Below, piece after piece: positions 36,795 through 45,036 of a DNA stretch of 64,000 nucleotides (positions within the stretch are counted from its first letter, which is position 1; every line of letters starts with the position of its first letter). The notes under the pieces were generated by a model. It was not told the origin of the DNA and did not search any database. It worked only from the letters and a program-made list of their open reading frames with translations. Source of the DNA: Brevibacterium ihuae (GTDB taxonomy: Bacteria; Actinomycetota; Actinomycetes; Actinomycetales; Brevibacteriaceae); NCBI RefSeq assembly GCF_900184225.1, contig NZ_FXWZ01000002.1, positions 1,036,369-1,100,368 of the forward strand, read 5' to 3'. The position numbers were made by a program, and so were the translations under genes.

Positions 36795-36860
36795 CCCGTC
36801 GAGTGGTCAGTTCCGGTCGGATACTCGCGAGTATTCGACCGGAACTGACCACTCGACGGG
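36795..36860. repeat. 66-bp near-perfect palindrome between convergent genes
   Basis: Bases 36795-36827 are the reverse complement of 36828-36860 at 32 of 33 positions (the exception is G36820 opposite T36835, a G-U pair in RNA), with no unpaired centre. It lies 57 bp past the DUF885 stop and 30 bp before the stop of the second MFS gene. It would serve as a bidirectional terminator and could extrude as a cruciform; the length is far beyond a normal terminator. Confidence 0.85.
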
Positions 36861-36889
36861 TTGAGGGAGGGGGAAGAGGCGACGATGCG

Positions 36890-38074
36890 TCAGACGCGGC
36901 GGCGGACGAAGCGGCCGTGGACGAGGAAGTACAGCACTCCGGCGGCGAAGACGAGGCCCGCCGCGACGAGGTACATCGCCTCGTAGGTGAAGGTCCCGAC
37001 GAGCGTGCCGAGCACGATCGGCCCGACGCCGAAGCCGAGGTCCATCATGAGGAAGTAGGTCGAGGTCGCCACTCCCACCCGCGCGGGGCCGGCGGCGGTG
37101 ATGGTGATCGCCTGCGCGCTCGCCATGAGCGATCCGAACCCGACCCCGGCGAGCATCCCGGCGAGGACGATCATCCACACCGCCTGGGTCGCGGCGACGA
37201 GCACCATGGCCGCGAAGAAGCACAGGAAGAGCGGGTACATCACGACGTTGTCGCCGTGGCGGTCCTGGACGCGGCCGAGGGTGAGCCGGGCGATGAGGGA
37301 GAAGCACGCGAAGGACAGGAAGTAGTACGGGGCGGCGTGCGCCATCCCCATCTCCGAGGTGTAGCCGAAGAGGAAGGCCATGATCGAGGAGTAGGCGATG
37401 CCGCAGAGGAACATCACGCCGCCGATCCGCAGGCCGTCCCGGTCGAGGAGATTGCGGGGGTGGAAGGTCGCCGCGCCGACGCGTGGCACGTAGCGGCTGT
37501 CGACCTCGGGAACACGGAGGAAGAACAGGCCGAGGAAGCCGATGAGGGTGAACCCGGACGACACGACGAACAGCCAGTCGTAGCCGAAGTCGGCGATGAC
37601 GGTGAGCGCGATGAACGGTCCGAGCGCGGCGGCGAGCGTCGTCGAGGTCGAGAAGTACCCGGTGCCCTCGGCACGACGGGACGGCGGGATGATCGTCTGT
37701 ACGGCGGCCATGATCGCCGTGTGCCCGACGCCGAAGGTCATGCCGTGGAGGAGGCGGACGGCGATGAGCACGCCGAGGTGGTCGGCGAGGAGGTAGAGCA
37801 GCGTGGCCCCGACCGAGGCGCCGAGGGAGACGATGAGCACCCGGTACCGGCCGATGATGTCGAGGAACGCGCCGGTGAAGATCCGGGCGATGAGGGCGCC
37901 GACGACGAAGGCGCTCGCGGTGAAGCCGGCGACGGTGTCGGATGCGGCGAAGCGGAGCACCGCGTACTCGGCCATCGAGGTGACGAGGAGGTAGAAGACG
38001 AAGGAGAGGAAGATGCAGATGACGAGGGCGAGGATGAAGTCCTTCGACCACAGCCTCCGCTCCGGCTCCGCCAT
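36890..38074 (-). CDS. MFS transporter (paralogue 2)
   Basis: A 394-residue carrier clearly related to the MFS protein at 33766-34956: both share RLWs/tr(D/S)F openings, VRLLHGMTFGVGHTAIMAAVQTIIPPSRRAEGTGYFSTSTTLAAALGPF and GRVQDRHGDNVVMYP. Twelve helices are predicted, with the A-loop as GAFLDIIGRYRVL. Substrate unknown. ATG 38074 is used; GTG 38077, only 9 nt after GAGGAG, is an alternative. A TGTAAT-type -10 lies ~45 nt upstream. It converges with the DUF885 gene across the 66-bp palindrome. Confidence 0.87.
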   Translation of the reverse strand: MAEPERRLWSKDFILALVICIFLSFVFYLLVTSMAEYAVLRFAASDTVAGFTASAFVVGALIARIFTGAFLDIIGRYRVLIVSLGASVGATLLYLLADHLGVLIAVRLLHGMTFGVGHTAIMAAVQTIIPPSRRAEGTGYFSTSTTLAAALGPFIALTVIADFGYDWLFVVSSGFTLIGFLGLFFLRVPEVDSRYVPRVGAATFHPRNLLDRDGLRIGGVMFLCGIAYSSIMAFLFGYTSEMGMAHAAPYYFLSFACFSLIARLTLGRVQDRHGDNVVMYPLFLCFFAAMVLVAATQAVWMIVLAGMLAGVGFGSLMASAQAITITAAGPARVGVATSTYFLMMDLGFGVGPIVLGTLVGTFTYEAMYLVAAGLVFAAGVLYFLVHGRFVRRRV

Positions 38075-38126
38075 CACTGCACCGCACTCCTCGTCATTCC
38101 GTCCCCGCACGCCATTACATCACGGA

Positions 38127-38146
38127 GGCGTGACGCGCCTCACGCC
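38127..38146 (-). terminator. Candidate terminator of the dadA-like gene
   Basis: GGCGTGA and TCACGCC (38127-38133, 38140-38146) form a 7-bp stem with 6-nt loop downstream of the FAD oxidoreductase stop on the minus strand and just upstream of the MFS promoter. Confidence 0.45.
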
Positions 38147-38199
38147 GGGTCCGGGCGGGCATGCGACGGCGGGACTGCGGGGACGGGCGGCGCAGCGGT

Positions 38200-39393
38200 T
38201 CAGCGCTCACCGCTGAGGATGTGCTCGGCCATGCGCTCCCCGGTGACGGGTCCGAGGACGATCCCCCACATCCCGTGGCCGGTGGCCACGTATCCGCGCC
38301 GGGCGACGCGGCGCAGCACCGGTCGGCCGTCGTCGCTCACCGGGCGCGGCCCCACCCAGTGGTCGGTGGTGTCGGTGAGGTCGATGCCGGTGACGAACGG
38401 CTCCAGGGTCGCAGCGATCGAGTCGATCCGGCCCGCGCGCGGCGGGGCGTCCGGCGGCAGGAACTCCATGGTCCCGGCGACACGCACGCCCGAGCGGTAC
38501 GGGGTGAGGACGATGCGCTGGGTGGGGAAGTACACGGGTCCTCCGGGCATGGCACCGGGGGCCGCGGTGGCGGTGAAGGAGTAGCCGCGGCAGCTCGTCT
38601 GCCGGGTCCGCGCACGGGCGCCGAACACCGGGCCGAGCACCGCGTCGGACCAGGCGCCCGCGGCGACGAGCACGGTGTCGGCGGTGTGCGCTTCTCCTGC
38701 GGAGTCGATGAGGCTGACCGCGGAGCTGCCCGCGTGCCCGGCGACGACCTCGACCCCCTCGCGGATCTCCACGCCGGCCGCGCGCGCCGTCCGGGCGAGC
38801 TCCGCGCAGTACGCGCCGGGATCGATGTACGCCTGCCCGGTGATGGTGAGCGCGTGGGTGACCCGCGCGGAGAAGCACGGCAGATCCGCCGCCGGGGTGC
38901 GCCGGGCGGCGAGCTCGACCCCGGTCGCGGCGAGCAGCTCGACCTCGTGCTCGAACGCGGCGATCGTCGAGGCGGACTCCGCGCCGAGGTGGTAGTCGGC
39001 GCGGATGACGGGCGACTCGACCCCGGCGGCGGCGAGCCGGTCGAAGGCGGCGAGCGCCTCGCGGGTGAGCGGGGCGTTCGCCTCGACCGCGGCGGAGAAC
39101 CGCCGGGTCGTCATCTGGGCGGCGAACCGGGCGAGGAACCCGAGCACCTGCGGGGTCGGGCGCGGCACGGACAGCGGGGCGTCCGGATCGGTGAGCGCCT
39201 GGATCCCGTGGCGCCACCCGCCGGGCTCGGCGAGCGGGGCGACGAGCCCGGGGCACACCCAGCCGGCGTTGCCCCAGCTCGCCCCGGCGACCACCCGGTC
39301 GCGCTCGAGCACGGTGACCTCCGCACCCGCCCGGGCGAGGTGGAAGGCGCTCGCGAGCCCGACGATCCCGGCGCCGACGACGATGACACGCAT
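38200..39393 (-). CDS. FAD-dependent oxidoreductase (D-amino-acid dehydrogenase DadA-like)
   Basis: A 397-residue DAO-family flavoprotein that would oxidise D-amino acids (or a related amine) to 2-oxo acids. The dinucleotide fold IVVGAGIVGLASAFHLARAGAEVTVLERD occupies residues 3-32, followed by GASWGNAGWVCPGLVAPLAEPG, a motif typical of DadA; VLVAAGAWSDAVL and GYVATGHGMWGIVLGPVTGERMAEHIL complete the FAD site. ATG 39393 has GAGAGGAG 4-5 nt upstream. DadA electrons usually enter the quinone pool at the membrane. Distinguishing DadA from glycine/sarcosine oxidases would need a tree. Confidence 0.87.
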   Translation of the reverse strand: MRVIVVGAGIVGLASAFHLARAGAEVTVLERDRVVAGASWGNAGWVCPGLVAPLAEPGGWRHGIQALTDPDAPLSVPRPTPQVLGFLARFAAQMTTRRFSAAVEANAPLTREALAAFDRLAAAGVESPVIRADYHLGAESASTIAAFEHEVELLAATGVELAARRTPAADLPCFSARVTHALTITGQAYIDPGAYCAELARTARAAGVEIREGVEVVAGHAGSSAVSLIDSAGEAHTADTVLVAAGAWSDAVLGPVFGARARTRQTSCRGYSFTATAAPGAMPGGPVYFPTQRIVLTPYRSGVRVAGTMEFLPPDAPPRAGRIDSIAATLEPFVTGIDLTDTTDHWVGPRPVSDDGRPVLRRVARRGYVATGHGMWGIVLGPVTGERMAEHILSGER

Positions 39394-39507
39394 GGTGCTC
39401 CTCTCAGAGGTGACGGCTCATCCGCTTCTCCGCAGAGTACAGGTCGCAGACCGATTCCCGGCCCCGCAGCCGAGAACCGGCCCGCGCGGCGACGATGTCC
39501 CGAGAGG

Positions 39508-40095
39508 TCAGAGCGCCTCGGCGCTGATGACGAAGTGGGTGCCGTCGAGTCCGTCGACGAGCATCCGCACGGCGTGCGCGCGGTCGCGGCCGCTGACGAG
39601 CCAGTTGGGCTTGAGCACCCCGCGCACCGGTGCGCCGATCTCCACCGCATAGCCCATCGCGAGCTTCCAGCGGCGCTGCACGCGGGTGCGCAGAAGGTTC
39701 CGGGCGACCTCGATCGCCTGTTCGACCGGGATCGGCTCACGCTCGAGCGCGGCGCGGAACTCCACGTCCTCGACCGACGCCCCGTGCGGTTCGAAGGCCG
39801 CGATGAAGCCCCGGCCGGAGTACACGTCGACGAGCACGTCGACGGTCTCCCCGAGGCCGTCGCCACCGGCACCCGCGCCTGCACCCGCTCCCCCGCCGGC
39901 GCCTGCGCGCACACCGAGGTCTGCACCGGCTCGGCGGAGACCGGTGCGCCGCACCTCGGCGCGCACCCACCAGTAGGGGTGGACGACGGGGGTCGCGCTC
40001 GCCTCGGCCCCGGGCAGGCGCCGGACGAGCACGCTGCGGGCCTCGGCCGCGCTGTACACAGCCGGCAGCAGCAGCGCGGCCGGGTCCGCGCTCAC
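39508..40095 (-). CDS. Hypothetical protein, translationally coupled to the sodium symporter
   Basis: A 195-residue protein I do not recognise. It has no transmembrane helix or signal peptide. The first half (ALLLPAVYSAAEARSVLVRRLPGAEASATPVVHPYWWVRAEVRR) and second half (VDVLVDVYSGRGFIAAFEPHG, RNLLRTRVQRRWKLAMGYAVEIGAPVRGVLKPNWLV) are separated by a Gly/Ala run at ~70-80. Its GTG 40095 overlaps the symporter stop by 4 bp (GTGA), so it is made together with the transporter. GC3 bias and length show it is a real gene. A role in handling or regulating the transported solute is inference from position only. Confidence 0.75.
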   Translation of the reverse strand: MSADPAALLLPAVYSAAEARSVLVRRLPGAEASATPVVHPYWWVRAEVRRTGLRRAGADLGVRAGAGGGAGAGAGAGGDGLGETVDVLVDVYSGRGFIAAFEPHGASVEDVEFRAALEREPIPVEQAIEVARNLLRTRVQRRWKLAMGYAVEIGAPVRGVLKPNWLVSGRDRAHAVRMLVDGLDGTHFVISAEAL

Positions 40096-41648
40096 GCCCG
40101 GTCGGCGGATCCGTGGGTGCCGGGCACCTGACCGCCGAGCGCGGGGTTCTGCCCGGTGAGCAGGCGCGCCGGGATCGGCCCGACCCGGTCGGTCTCGACG
40201 AGCGCCTCGCGGATGTGCGCGGGCACCGGGCTGGTGCGCTGGGTGGCGAGCGAGCCGATGATCATCGCGAGCGTCGAGGCGAGGATGCCCACCCCCATGG
40301 GGTCGATCCCGGTGGCGTCGACGAGGCCGGAGAACTGCCAGGCGACGACGACCACGGTGCCGACGATCATCGAGGAGATCGCGCCGACGGTGTTCGCCTT
40401 CTTCCACCAGGCCGCGCACACGTAGGCGGGCACGAACGCCGCGCCGAGCACGGTGGTGGCGAAGATGACGACCTGGGCGACGGCCGGGGCGCCGACGATC
40501 GCGACGATGTAGCCGATGATCGCGAGCGCGAGCACGGTGATGCGGGAGACCCACACCGACTGCCGGTCGCTCATCCCCGGGCTGATGAAGCGGCGGAACA
40601 GGTCGTAGCTCGCGATCGTGCCGGACTGCAGCAGCAGGGCGTCGGCGGTGGACATTATCGCGGCCATGATCGCGGCCATGACGATGCCGATCGCGAAGGC
40701 CGGCAGCACCATGTCCGCGACTTCGAAGATCGCCATCTCCGGGTCAGCGAGGTTCGGCACGATGACGAGCGCGAGGACGCCGATGAGGTAGGGCGCGGGG
40801 ATGAAGAGGAGGTTGTAGATCGTCGCGTAGAGGCCCGCCCGGCGAGCGACCGAGGGCTTCTTCATCGCCATGTGGCTCACCACGACGTGCGGCCAGCCCA
40901 TGTAGCCGATGGAGAACACGAGGAGCGCGCCGATGATCACGCCCCACTGCACCCCGGCGATCCCGTCCGGCCCCCACATCGACAGGAGGTTCGGGTTGAT
41001 CTCCGCGACCGCGTTGTTGCCGGCCGTGAGGCCGCCGACGGCCATGAGGGTGGCGATGAGGATCCACAGCATGCCGATGACCATGATGATCGCCTGCACG
41101 AAGTCGGTGTAGGCCACCGCGAGGTATCCGCCGAGGAAGGTGTAGGCGACGATGACGCCGATCGCGATCGCGAGCGCCCACCCGTACGGGATCCCGGTGA
41201 CCATCTCGAGTCCGCGCCCGCCGGCGATGAACTGGCTCATGACGTAGAAGAAGATGCAGAACAGTGCGATCGGGGCGGCGATCAGCCGGGTCCACTTCGA
41301 GGGGTACCGGTGCTCGAGGTACTCGATCGAGGTGAGCGAGCCGAGGATCTGCGAGAGCTTGCGCATCCGGCGGCCGAGGATCGAGAGGTTGAGCACGCCG
41401 CCGCCGATGTCGCCCATCGCGTACCACATGCCGAAGTAGCCCTGGGTGTAGCCGAGCGAGCCGGCGCCGAGGAACATGTAGCCCGACATCGAGGAGCTCT
41501 GCAGGCGCAGCGCGCTGACCGCCGGGCCGAGGCTGCGGCCGCCGAGCAGGAATCCCTCGGAGTCCTGGGTGCCGCGACGCATCGCCCACACGCCGATCGC
41601 GATCATCGCGACGAAGTAGATGACGAGGAAGATCGTCTCGATGTTCAT
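40092..41648 (-). CDS. Sodium:solute symporter family protein
   Basis: A 518-residue SSS-family carrier with about 13 helices. Family markers: the N-terminal EGFLLGGRSLGPAVSALRLQSSSMSGYMFLG, TSIEYLEHRYPSKWTRLIAA, VAYTDFVQAIIMVIGM and GIVMAAIMAAIMSTADALLLQSGTIASYDLFRRF, which carry sodium-site Ser/Thr residues. PutP (proline) and PanF-like carriers are the nearest recognisable groups; the substrate is unknown. ATG 41648 overlaps the stop of the 59-residue upstream gene (ATGA). The adjacent dadA-like gene makes an amino-acid substrate plausible (inference). Confidence 0.9.
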   Translation of the reverse strand: MNIETIFLVIYFVAMIAIGVWAMRRGTQDSEGFLLGGRSLGPAVSALRLQSSSMSGYMFLGAGSLGYTQGYFGMWYAMGDIGGGVLNLSILGRRMRKLSQILGSLTSIEYLEHRYPSKWTRLIAAPIALFCIFFYVMSQFIAGGRGLEMVTGIPYGWALAIAIGVIVAYTFLGGYLAVAYTDFVQAIIMVIGMLWILIATLMAVGGLTAGNNAVAEINPNLLSMWGPDGIAGVQWGVIIGALLVFSIGYMGWPHVVVSHMAMKKPSVARRAGLYATIYNLLFIPAPYLIGVLALVIVPNLADPEMAIFEVADMVLPAFAIGIVMAAIMAAIMSTADALLLQSGTIASYDLFRRFISPGMSDRQSVWVSRITVLALAIIGYIVAIVGAPAVAQVVIFATTVLGAAFVPAYVCAAWWKKANTVGAISSMIVGTVVVVAWQFSGLVDATGIDPMGVGILASTLAMIIGSLATQRTSPVPAHIREALVETDRVGPIPARLLTGQNPALGGQVPGTHGSADRA

Positions 41649-41824
41649 CGGACCTCACCTCCGGCGGCGCCGGCGTGACCGCCCGGCTCGGCGAGCACGT
41701 CGTCGGTGTCGATGTCCTCCCGCGCCCAGTTCCGCGAGATCACGAGGAACCCGATCGTGTAGAGGACCCAGAAGAGCGGGATCCCGATGAGGACCGCGGT
41801 GGTGACCGCCGGCAATCCGAACAT
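41645..41824 (-). CDS. Small single-helix accessory protein of the symporter
   Basis: A 59-residue protein with one transmembrane helix (VTTAVLIGIPLFWVLYTIGFLVI, residues 7-29) followed by an acidic tail (REDIDTDDVL). Small one-helix partners encoded just before SSS carriers are common. ATG 41824 has GGAAGG 9 nt upstream, and its stop overlaps the symporter start (ATGA). A TAGGGT -10-like element lies ~90 nt upstream on the same strand. Function beyond association with the symporter is not known. Confidence 0.72.
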   Translation of the reverse strand: MFGLPAVTTAVLIGIPLFWVLYTIGFLVISRNWAREDIDTDDVLAEPGGHAGAAGGEVR

Positions 41825-41992
41825 GAGCGCTGGCCTTCCCGTGAGGTGTGAGCAGTTCCGAGGCGAGCGCTCGGCAGTCCACGGTGCTCCGGGTCCGCCT
41901 GTGCTCGTCCGGCTCACCCTATCCTGTGCCTGATCCAGGGGCGTGACCGGGGTCACCCGGGCGGGTCGGGGCAGCGCTCCGGACGGCGCCGC

Positions 41993-42289
41993 TCAGGCCA
42001 GGGCCCGGCGCAGCCCGCGGGCGATGTCGAGCGCCCGGAGGGTGACGGAGGGGGCCGCGCCGTACTCGGGCAGGCAGTCCTGGAGGAGCACGACGAGCTG
42101 ATCGCCGAGCACCCGGTCGGCGAGTGCGGGGACCGGGCGGCCGTCCGCGGACAGGGCGGAGAGCGCGCTGAGCGCGCTGCGGATCTCCGTGCGCCGCCCG
42201 GCGTCGAGCTCATCGCCGCTGAGCCCGGCGATGCGAATGCGGAGGCGGCGGATCTCCGTGTGGAGATCCGCCGCCGTGTCCGGTGTCAT
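41993..42289 (-). CDS. Hypothetical small helical protein
   Basis: A 98-residue protein I cannot assign. It is almost wholly helical with heptad-like Leu/Ala/Arg spacing (DLHTEIRRLRIRIAGLSGDELDAGRRTEIRSALSALSAL), so a short coiled coil is likely. ATG 42289 was chosen; the codon third positions show the strong GC bias of real genes here. It starts 29 nt after the Bax-inhibitor gene stop, so probably shares its transcript, but a 14-bp perfect hairpin lies over codons 6-16 and may limit read-through. Confidence 0.62.
   Translation of the reverse strand: MTPDTAADLHTEIRRLRIRIAGLSGDELDAGRRTEIRSALSALSALSADGRPVPALADRVLGDQLVVLLQDCLPEYGAAPSVTLRALDIARGLRRALA
42244..42275 (-). terminator. 14-bp perfect hairpin inside the start of a small gene
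   Basis: GGCGGCGGATCTCC (42244-42257) and its exact complement (42262-42275) form a stem with a GTGT loop. It lies 44 nt past the Bax-inhibitor gene stop but within codons 6-16 of the next small gene, so it could attenuate transcription or hide the start region. There is no T-tract. Confidence 0.5.
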
Positions 42290-42318
42290 GTGGGCCTGCG
42301 CCTCAGCCGTCCTGCGCC

Positions 42319-43122
42319 TCAGTTGCTCCGGAAGTACGAGAGCAGGCGCAGGATCTCGATGTAGAGCCACACCAGGGTGACCATGAGCGAGAACGCGCAG
42401 GTCCAGGAGTAGCGCTCCGGGATCCGGTGCTTGACGCCGTCCTCGATCATCTGGAAGTCGGCGACGAGGGTGAGCGAGGCGAGCACGACCGCGACGATGC
42501 CGATGAGCACGCCGAGCGGCATGGTGACGCCCATGATCGAGATCTCCACGCTGCGCGCGCCGCCGGAGCCGGTGGCGAGCACGAACACGAAGTTGACGAT
42601 CGAGAACAGCGCGTAGCCGCCGACGGCGAGCATGAGGAACTTGGTGAATCCCTTGCTCATCCGGATGACGCGGAACCGGAACAGCGCGAACATCAGACCG
42701 AACACGCAGAGCGTGGCGAGCACGGCCTGCATGACGATGCCGGAGTAGCTCGCCTCGAAGATCCCGGAGATGCCGCCGAGGAACACGCCCTGGATGCCCG
42801 CGTAGAGCAGGATCAGGGCCTTGTTCGGCTCGCGCTTGAAGGCGTTGACGAGGCCGAGCACGAGCCCGACGATCGCCGCGGGCAGCGCGAGAATCGGCAT
42901 GAACCAGCCGACGACCGCACCGGCGAGGAGCACCGCGAAGCAGAACGCGGTCTTCATCAGCACGTCGTCGTAGGTCATCGGCCGCTCGGCCGGTGCCGTC
43001 GGGCGCTCTGCCGAGGGCATGCGGTACATCTGGTCGAGCTGCTCGGCCGACGGGGCCGGCGTCTGGGAGCGCCCGGCCTGGATCCCCTGTTCGAGGCCGC
43101 GGCGTACAAGCGGATTGCTCAT
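42319..43122 (-). CDS. Bax inhibitor-1/YccA family membrane protein
   Basis: A 267-residue protein with seven helices after a ~55-residue cytosolic N-terminus that is rich in Pro and Ala. The BI-1 features are present: ALFRFRVIRMSKGFTKFLMLAVGGYALFSIVNFV, LASLTLVADFQMIEDGV with the conserved acidic residues of the pH/Ca leak site, and the final EILRLLSYFRSN. Members act as calcium-leak channels or protease-regulating proteins. ATG 43122 has AAAGGAA upstream. A TACTGT-type -10 lies ~55 nt upstream. A 12-bp direct repeat (42295-42306 and 42311-42322) spans its stop. Confidence 0.9.
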   Translation of the reverse strand: MSNPLVRRGLEQGIQAGRSQTPAPSAEQLDQMYRMPSAERPTAPAERPMTYDDVLMKTAFCFAVLLAGAVVGWFMPILALPAAIVGLVLGLVNAFKREPNKALILLYAGIQGVFLGGISGIFEASYSGIVMQAVLATLCVFGLMFALFRFRVIRMSKGFTKFLMLAVGGYALFSIVNFVFVLATGSGGARSVEISIMGVTMPLGVLIGIVAVVLASLTLVADFQMIEDGVKHRIPERYSWTCAFSLMVTLVWLYIEILRLLSYFRSN

Positions 43123-43246
43123 CGAATTCCTTTCGAGGGCGGATGTCGTCCGTCCACAACAGTACAGTCCGAATCTGACAGAACCCTTGAGTCCAGGGGT
43201 CCCCGAGCGGGCGTTACAGACCTGTTATGCGCAGGCCCGCGGGCGT

Positions 43247-44839
43247 TCAGCCCGGCAGCTCGTAGCTGATCGCCGCACCGGGTCCCCACGGGATGCCGAG
43301 CGCCCACCACACGAAGAACAGCAGACCCCACACGACGAACATGCCGATCGACAGCGGGATCGTCAGCGACAGGAGGGTGCCGATCCCGGCGTCCTTCTTG
43401 TAGCGCTGGATGAAGCCGAGGATCATGACGAAGTACGGGCTCATCGGCGAGACGATATTCGTCGTCGAGTCGCCGATCCGGTACACCGCCTGCGTGGTCT
43501 CCGGGGAGATGCCGAGCAGCATGAGCATCGGCACGAGGACCGGCGCCATGAGCGTCCACAGGCCGGAGCCCGAGGTGATGAAGAGCGCTCCGAGCGCGAC
43601 GAGCAGGTAGGCGCCGAACAGGATGAGGAAGGTGCTCGCGCCGATGCTCTGGAAGAACTCCGCACCGCGGATCGCGAGGATCTCGCCGAGGGAGGACATC
43701 TTGAACAGCGCGAGGAACTGCGAGGCCGCGAAGAACAGGACGAGGACCTGGACGAACGGCGCGACGCCCTTGACGATCATCTCCGGCACGTCGTTGGGGT
43801 GCCGGATCGAGCCGGTGACGATGCCGTAGACGATGCCGATGACGAAGAACCCGAAGCCGATGATCGCGGCGATCCCGGACATGAGACCGGATTCGGGGCC
43901 GAAGCCGCCCTCGGTGTCGCGGAGGAAGGAGTTCGCGGGCCAGGCGAGCGCGACGACGATCGCGATGCACACGAGGAGGGTGATGAGTGCCGCGATCATG
44001 CCGCGCTTCTCGGTCCGCGTGACCTCCTGGGTGAGCTCGCGATCCTCACCCTCGGGCACCTCCTCCTCGGTGAGCTCGAGCTGCTCGCCGCGCTTGTTGA
44101 GGAGGAGCTCGGTGACGAGGGTGACGGCGAGTGCGACAGCGAACATCGACACGAAGTTGAAGTAGAGGTTCGCCACCGGAGTGACGGTGTAGCTCTCGTC
44201 GATGATCCCCGCAGCGGAGGTCGAGATGCCGCCGAGGATCGCGTCGAGGCTGTTGACGAAGGGGGCGGCGGAGTAGCCGCCCGAGGTCGCCGCATAGGCG
44301 ACCGCGCAGCCGATCACCGGGTTCCGGCCGACCGCCTTGAAGGCGAGGCCGCCGAGCGGGATGACGATCATGTACGAGGCGTCCGAGGCGATCGAGGCCG
44401 CAGATCCGGTGAGCGCCACGATGAGGGTGATCCAGCGCGGCGAGGTCTTCGCCATCGCCGAGCGCATGAGGGTGGGGATGAGGCCCGAGCGCTCAGCGAC
44501 GGCGACGCCGAAGAGCACGACGAGGACGAGGCCGAGGGCCGGGAAGGTCACGTAGTTCGTCACGACGTTCGCGACGATCTCGCGGAGGTTCTCCGGGGAC
44601 AGGAGGTTGACGGCGGTGACCGTCTCCCCCGTCGCCGGGTTGACCGCCGAGGTGCCCGCGTTCGCGAGGATCCACGACAGGATCATCACGATGACGGCGA
44701 GGCTGAGGAACAGCCAGAACGGATGGGGCAGCTTGTTGCCGGCCTTCTCGATGACGACCAGCGAGCGCATCAGCCAGTTGAGATCGTCACCGGACTTGGC
44801 GGGCGGGGAGCCCTGGGTACCTGTCGCAGCAGTCGACAT
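43247..44839 (-). CDS. AbgT family transporter (p-aminobenzoyl-glutamate type)
   Basis: A 530-residue carrier of the AbgT family, known to import p-aminobenzoyl-glutamate or to export sulfonamides. The opening NWLMRSLVVIEKAGNKLPHPFWLF, the two re-entrant loops (SIASDASYMIVIPLGGLAF and PMSPYFVMILGFIQRYKKDAGIGTLLSL), AYAATSGGYSAAPFVNSLDAILGG and the polar stretch RIGDSTTNIVSPMSPY define it. A central hydrophilic loop (LLNKRGEQLELTEEEVPEGEDREL) is normal. ATG 44839 has a GAAGGG 9 nt upstream. Folate salvage is the inferred physiological link; no abgAB peptidase is nearby. Confidence 0.9.
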   Translation of the reverse strand: MSTAATGTQGSPPAKSGDDLNWLMRSLVVIEKAGNKLPHPFWLFLSLAVIVMILSWILANAGTSAVNPATGETVTAVNLLSPENLREIVANVVTNYVTFPALGLVLVVLFGVAVAERSGLIPTLMRSAMAKTSPRWITLIVALTGSAASIASDASYMIVIPLGGLAFKAVGRNPVIGCAVAYAATSGGYSAAPFVNSLDAILGGISTSAAGIIDESYTVTPVANLYFNFVSMFAVALAVTLVTELLLNKRGEQLELTEEEVPEGEDRELTQEVTRTEKRGMIAALITLLVCIAIVVALAWPANSFLRDTEGGFGPESGLMSGIAAIIGFGFFVIGIVYGIVTGSIRHPNDVPEMIVKGVAPFVQVLVLFFAASQFLALFKMSSLGEILAIRGAEFFQSIGASTFLILFGAYLLVALGALFITSGSGLWTLMAPVLVPMLMLLGISPETTQAVYRIGDSTTNIVSPMSPYFVMILGFIQRYKKDAGIGTLLSLTIPLSIGMFVVWGLLFFVWWALGIPWGPGAAISYELPG

Positions 44840-44972
44840 GCGGGAAGCCCTTCGGGATCGGGGGCGGGCGGTCACCGCCCGGGGTCGCGGACCGGTTCAG
44901 AGTACCAGCGCAGCCGGGTCCTGTCTGCCGGTGCCCGACCCCGGCGCCCGTGCGACGGGACCGGACACGACA

Positions 44973-45009
44973 CCGGCCCGCCGCGCAGTGCGACGGGCCG
45001 GCGGGCCGG
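44973..45009 (-). terminator. Terminator of ino1
   Basis: CCGGCCCGCCG (44973-44983) and its exact complement (44999-45009) make an 11-bp stem with 15-nt loop, 28 bp beyond the ino1 stop on the minus strand. Confidence 0.6.
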
Positions 45010-45036
45010 AGCAGGGTCCGAGTGCGGCGGAGCGCC

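Noticed and set aside
36784..36890. Short peptide encoded by the 66-bp palindrome
   Set aside because: The frames mirror each other because of the palindrome and have no start with a ribosome site.
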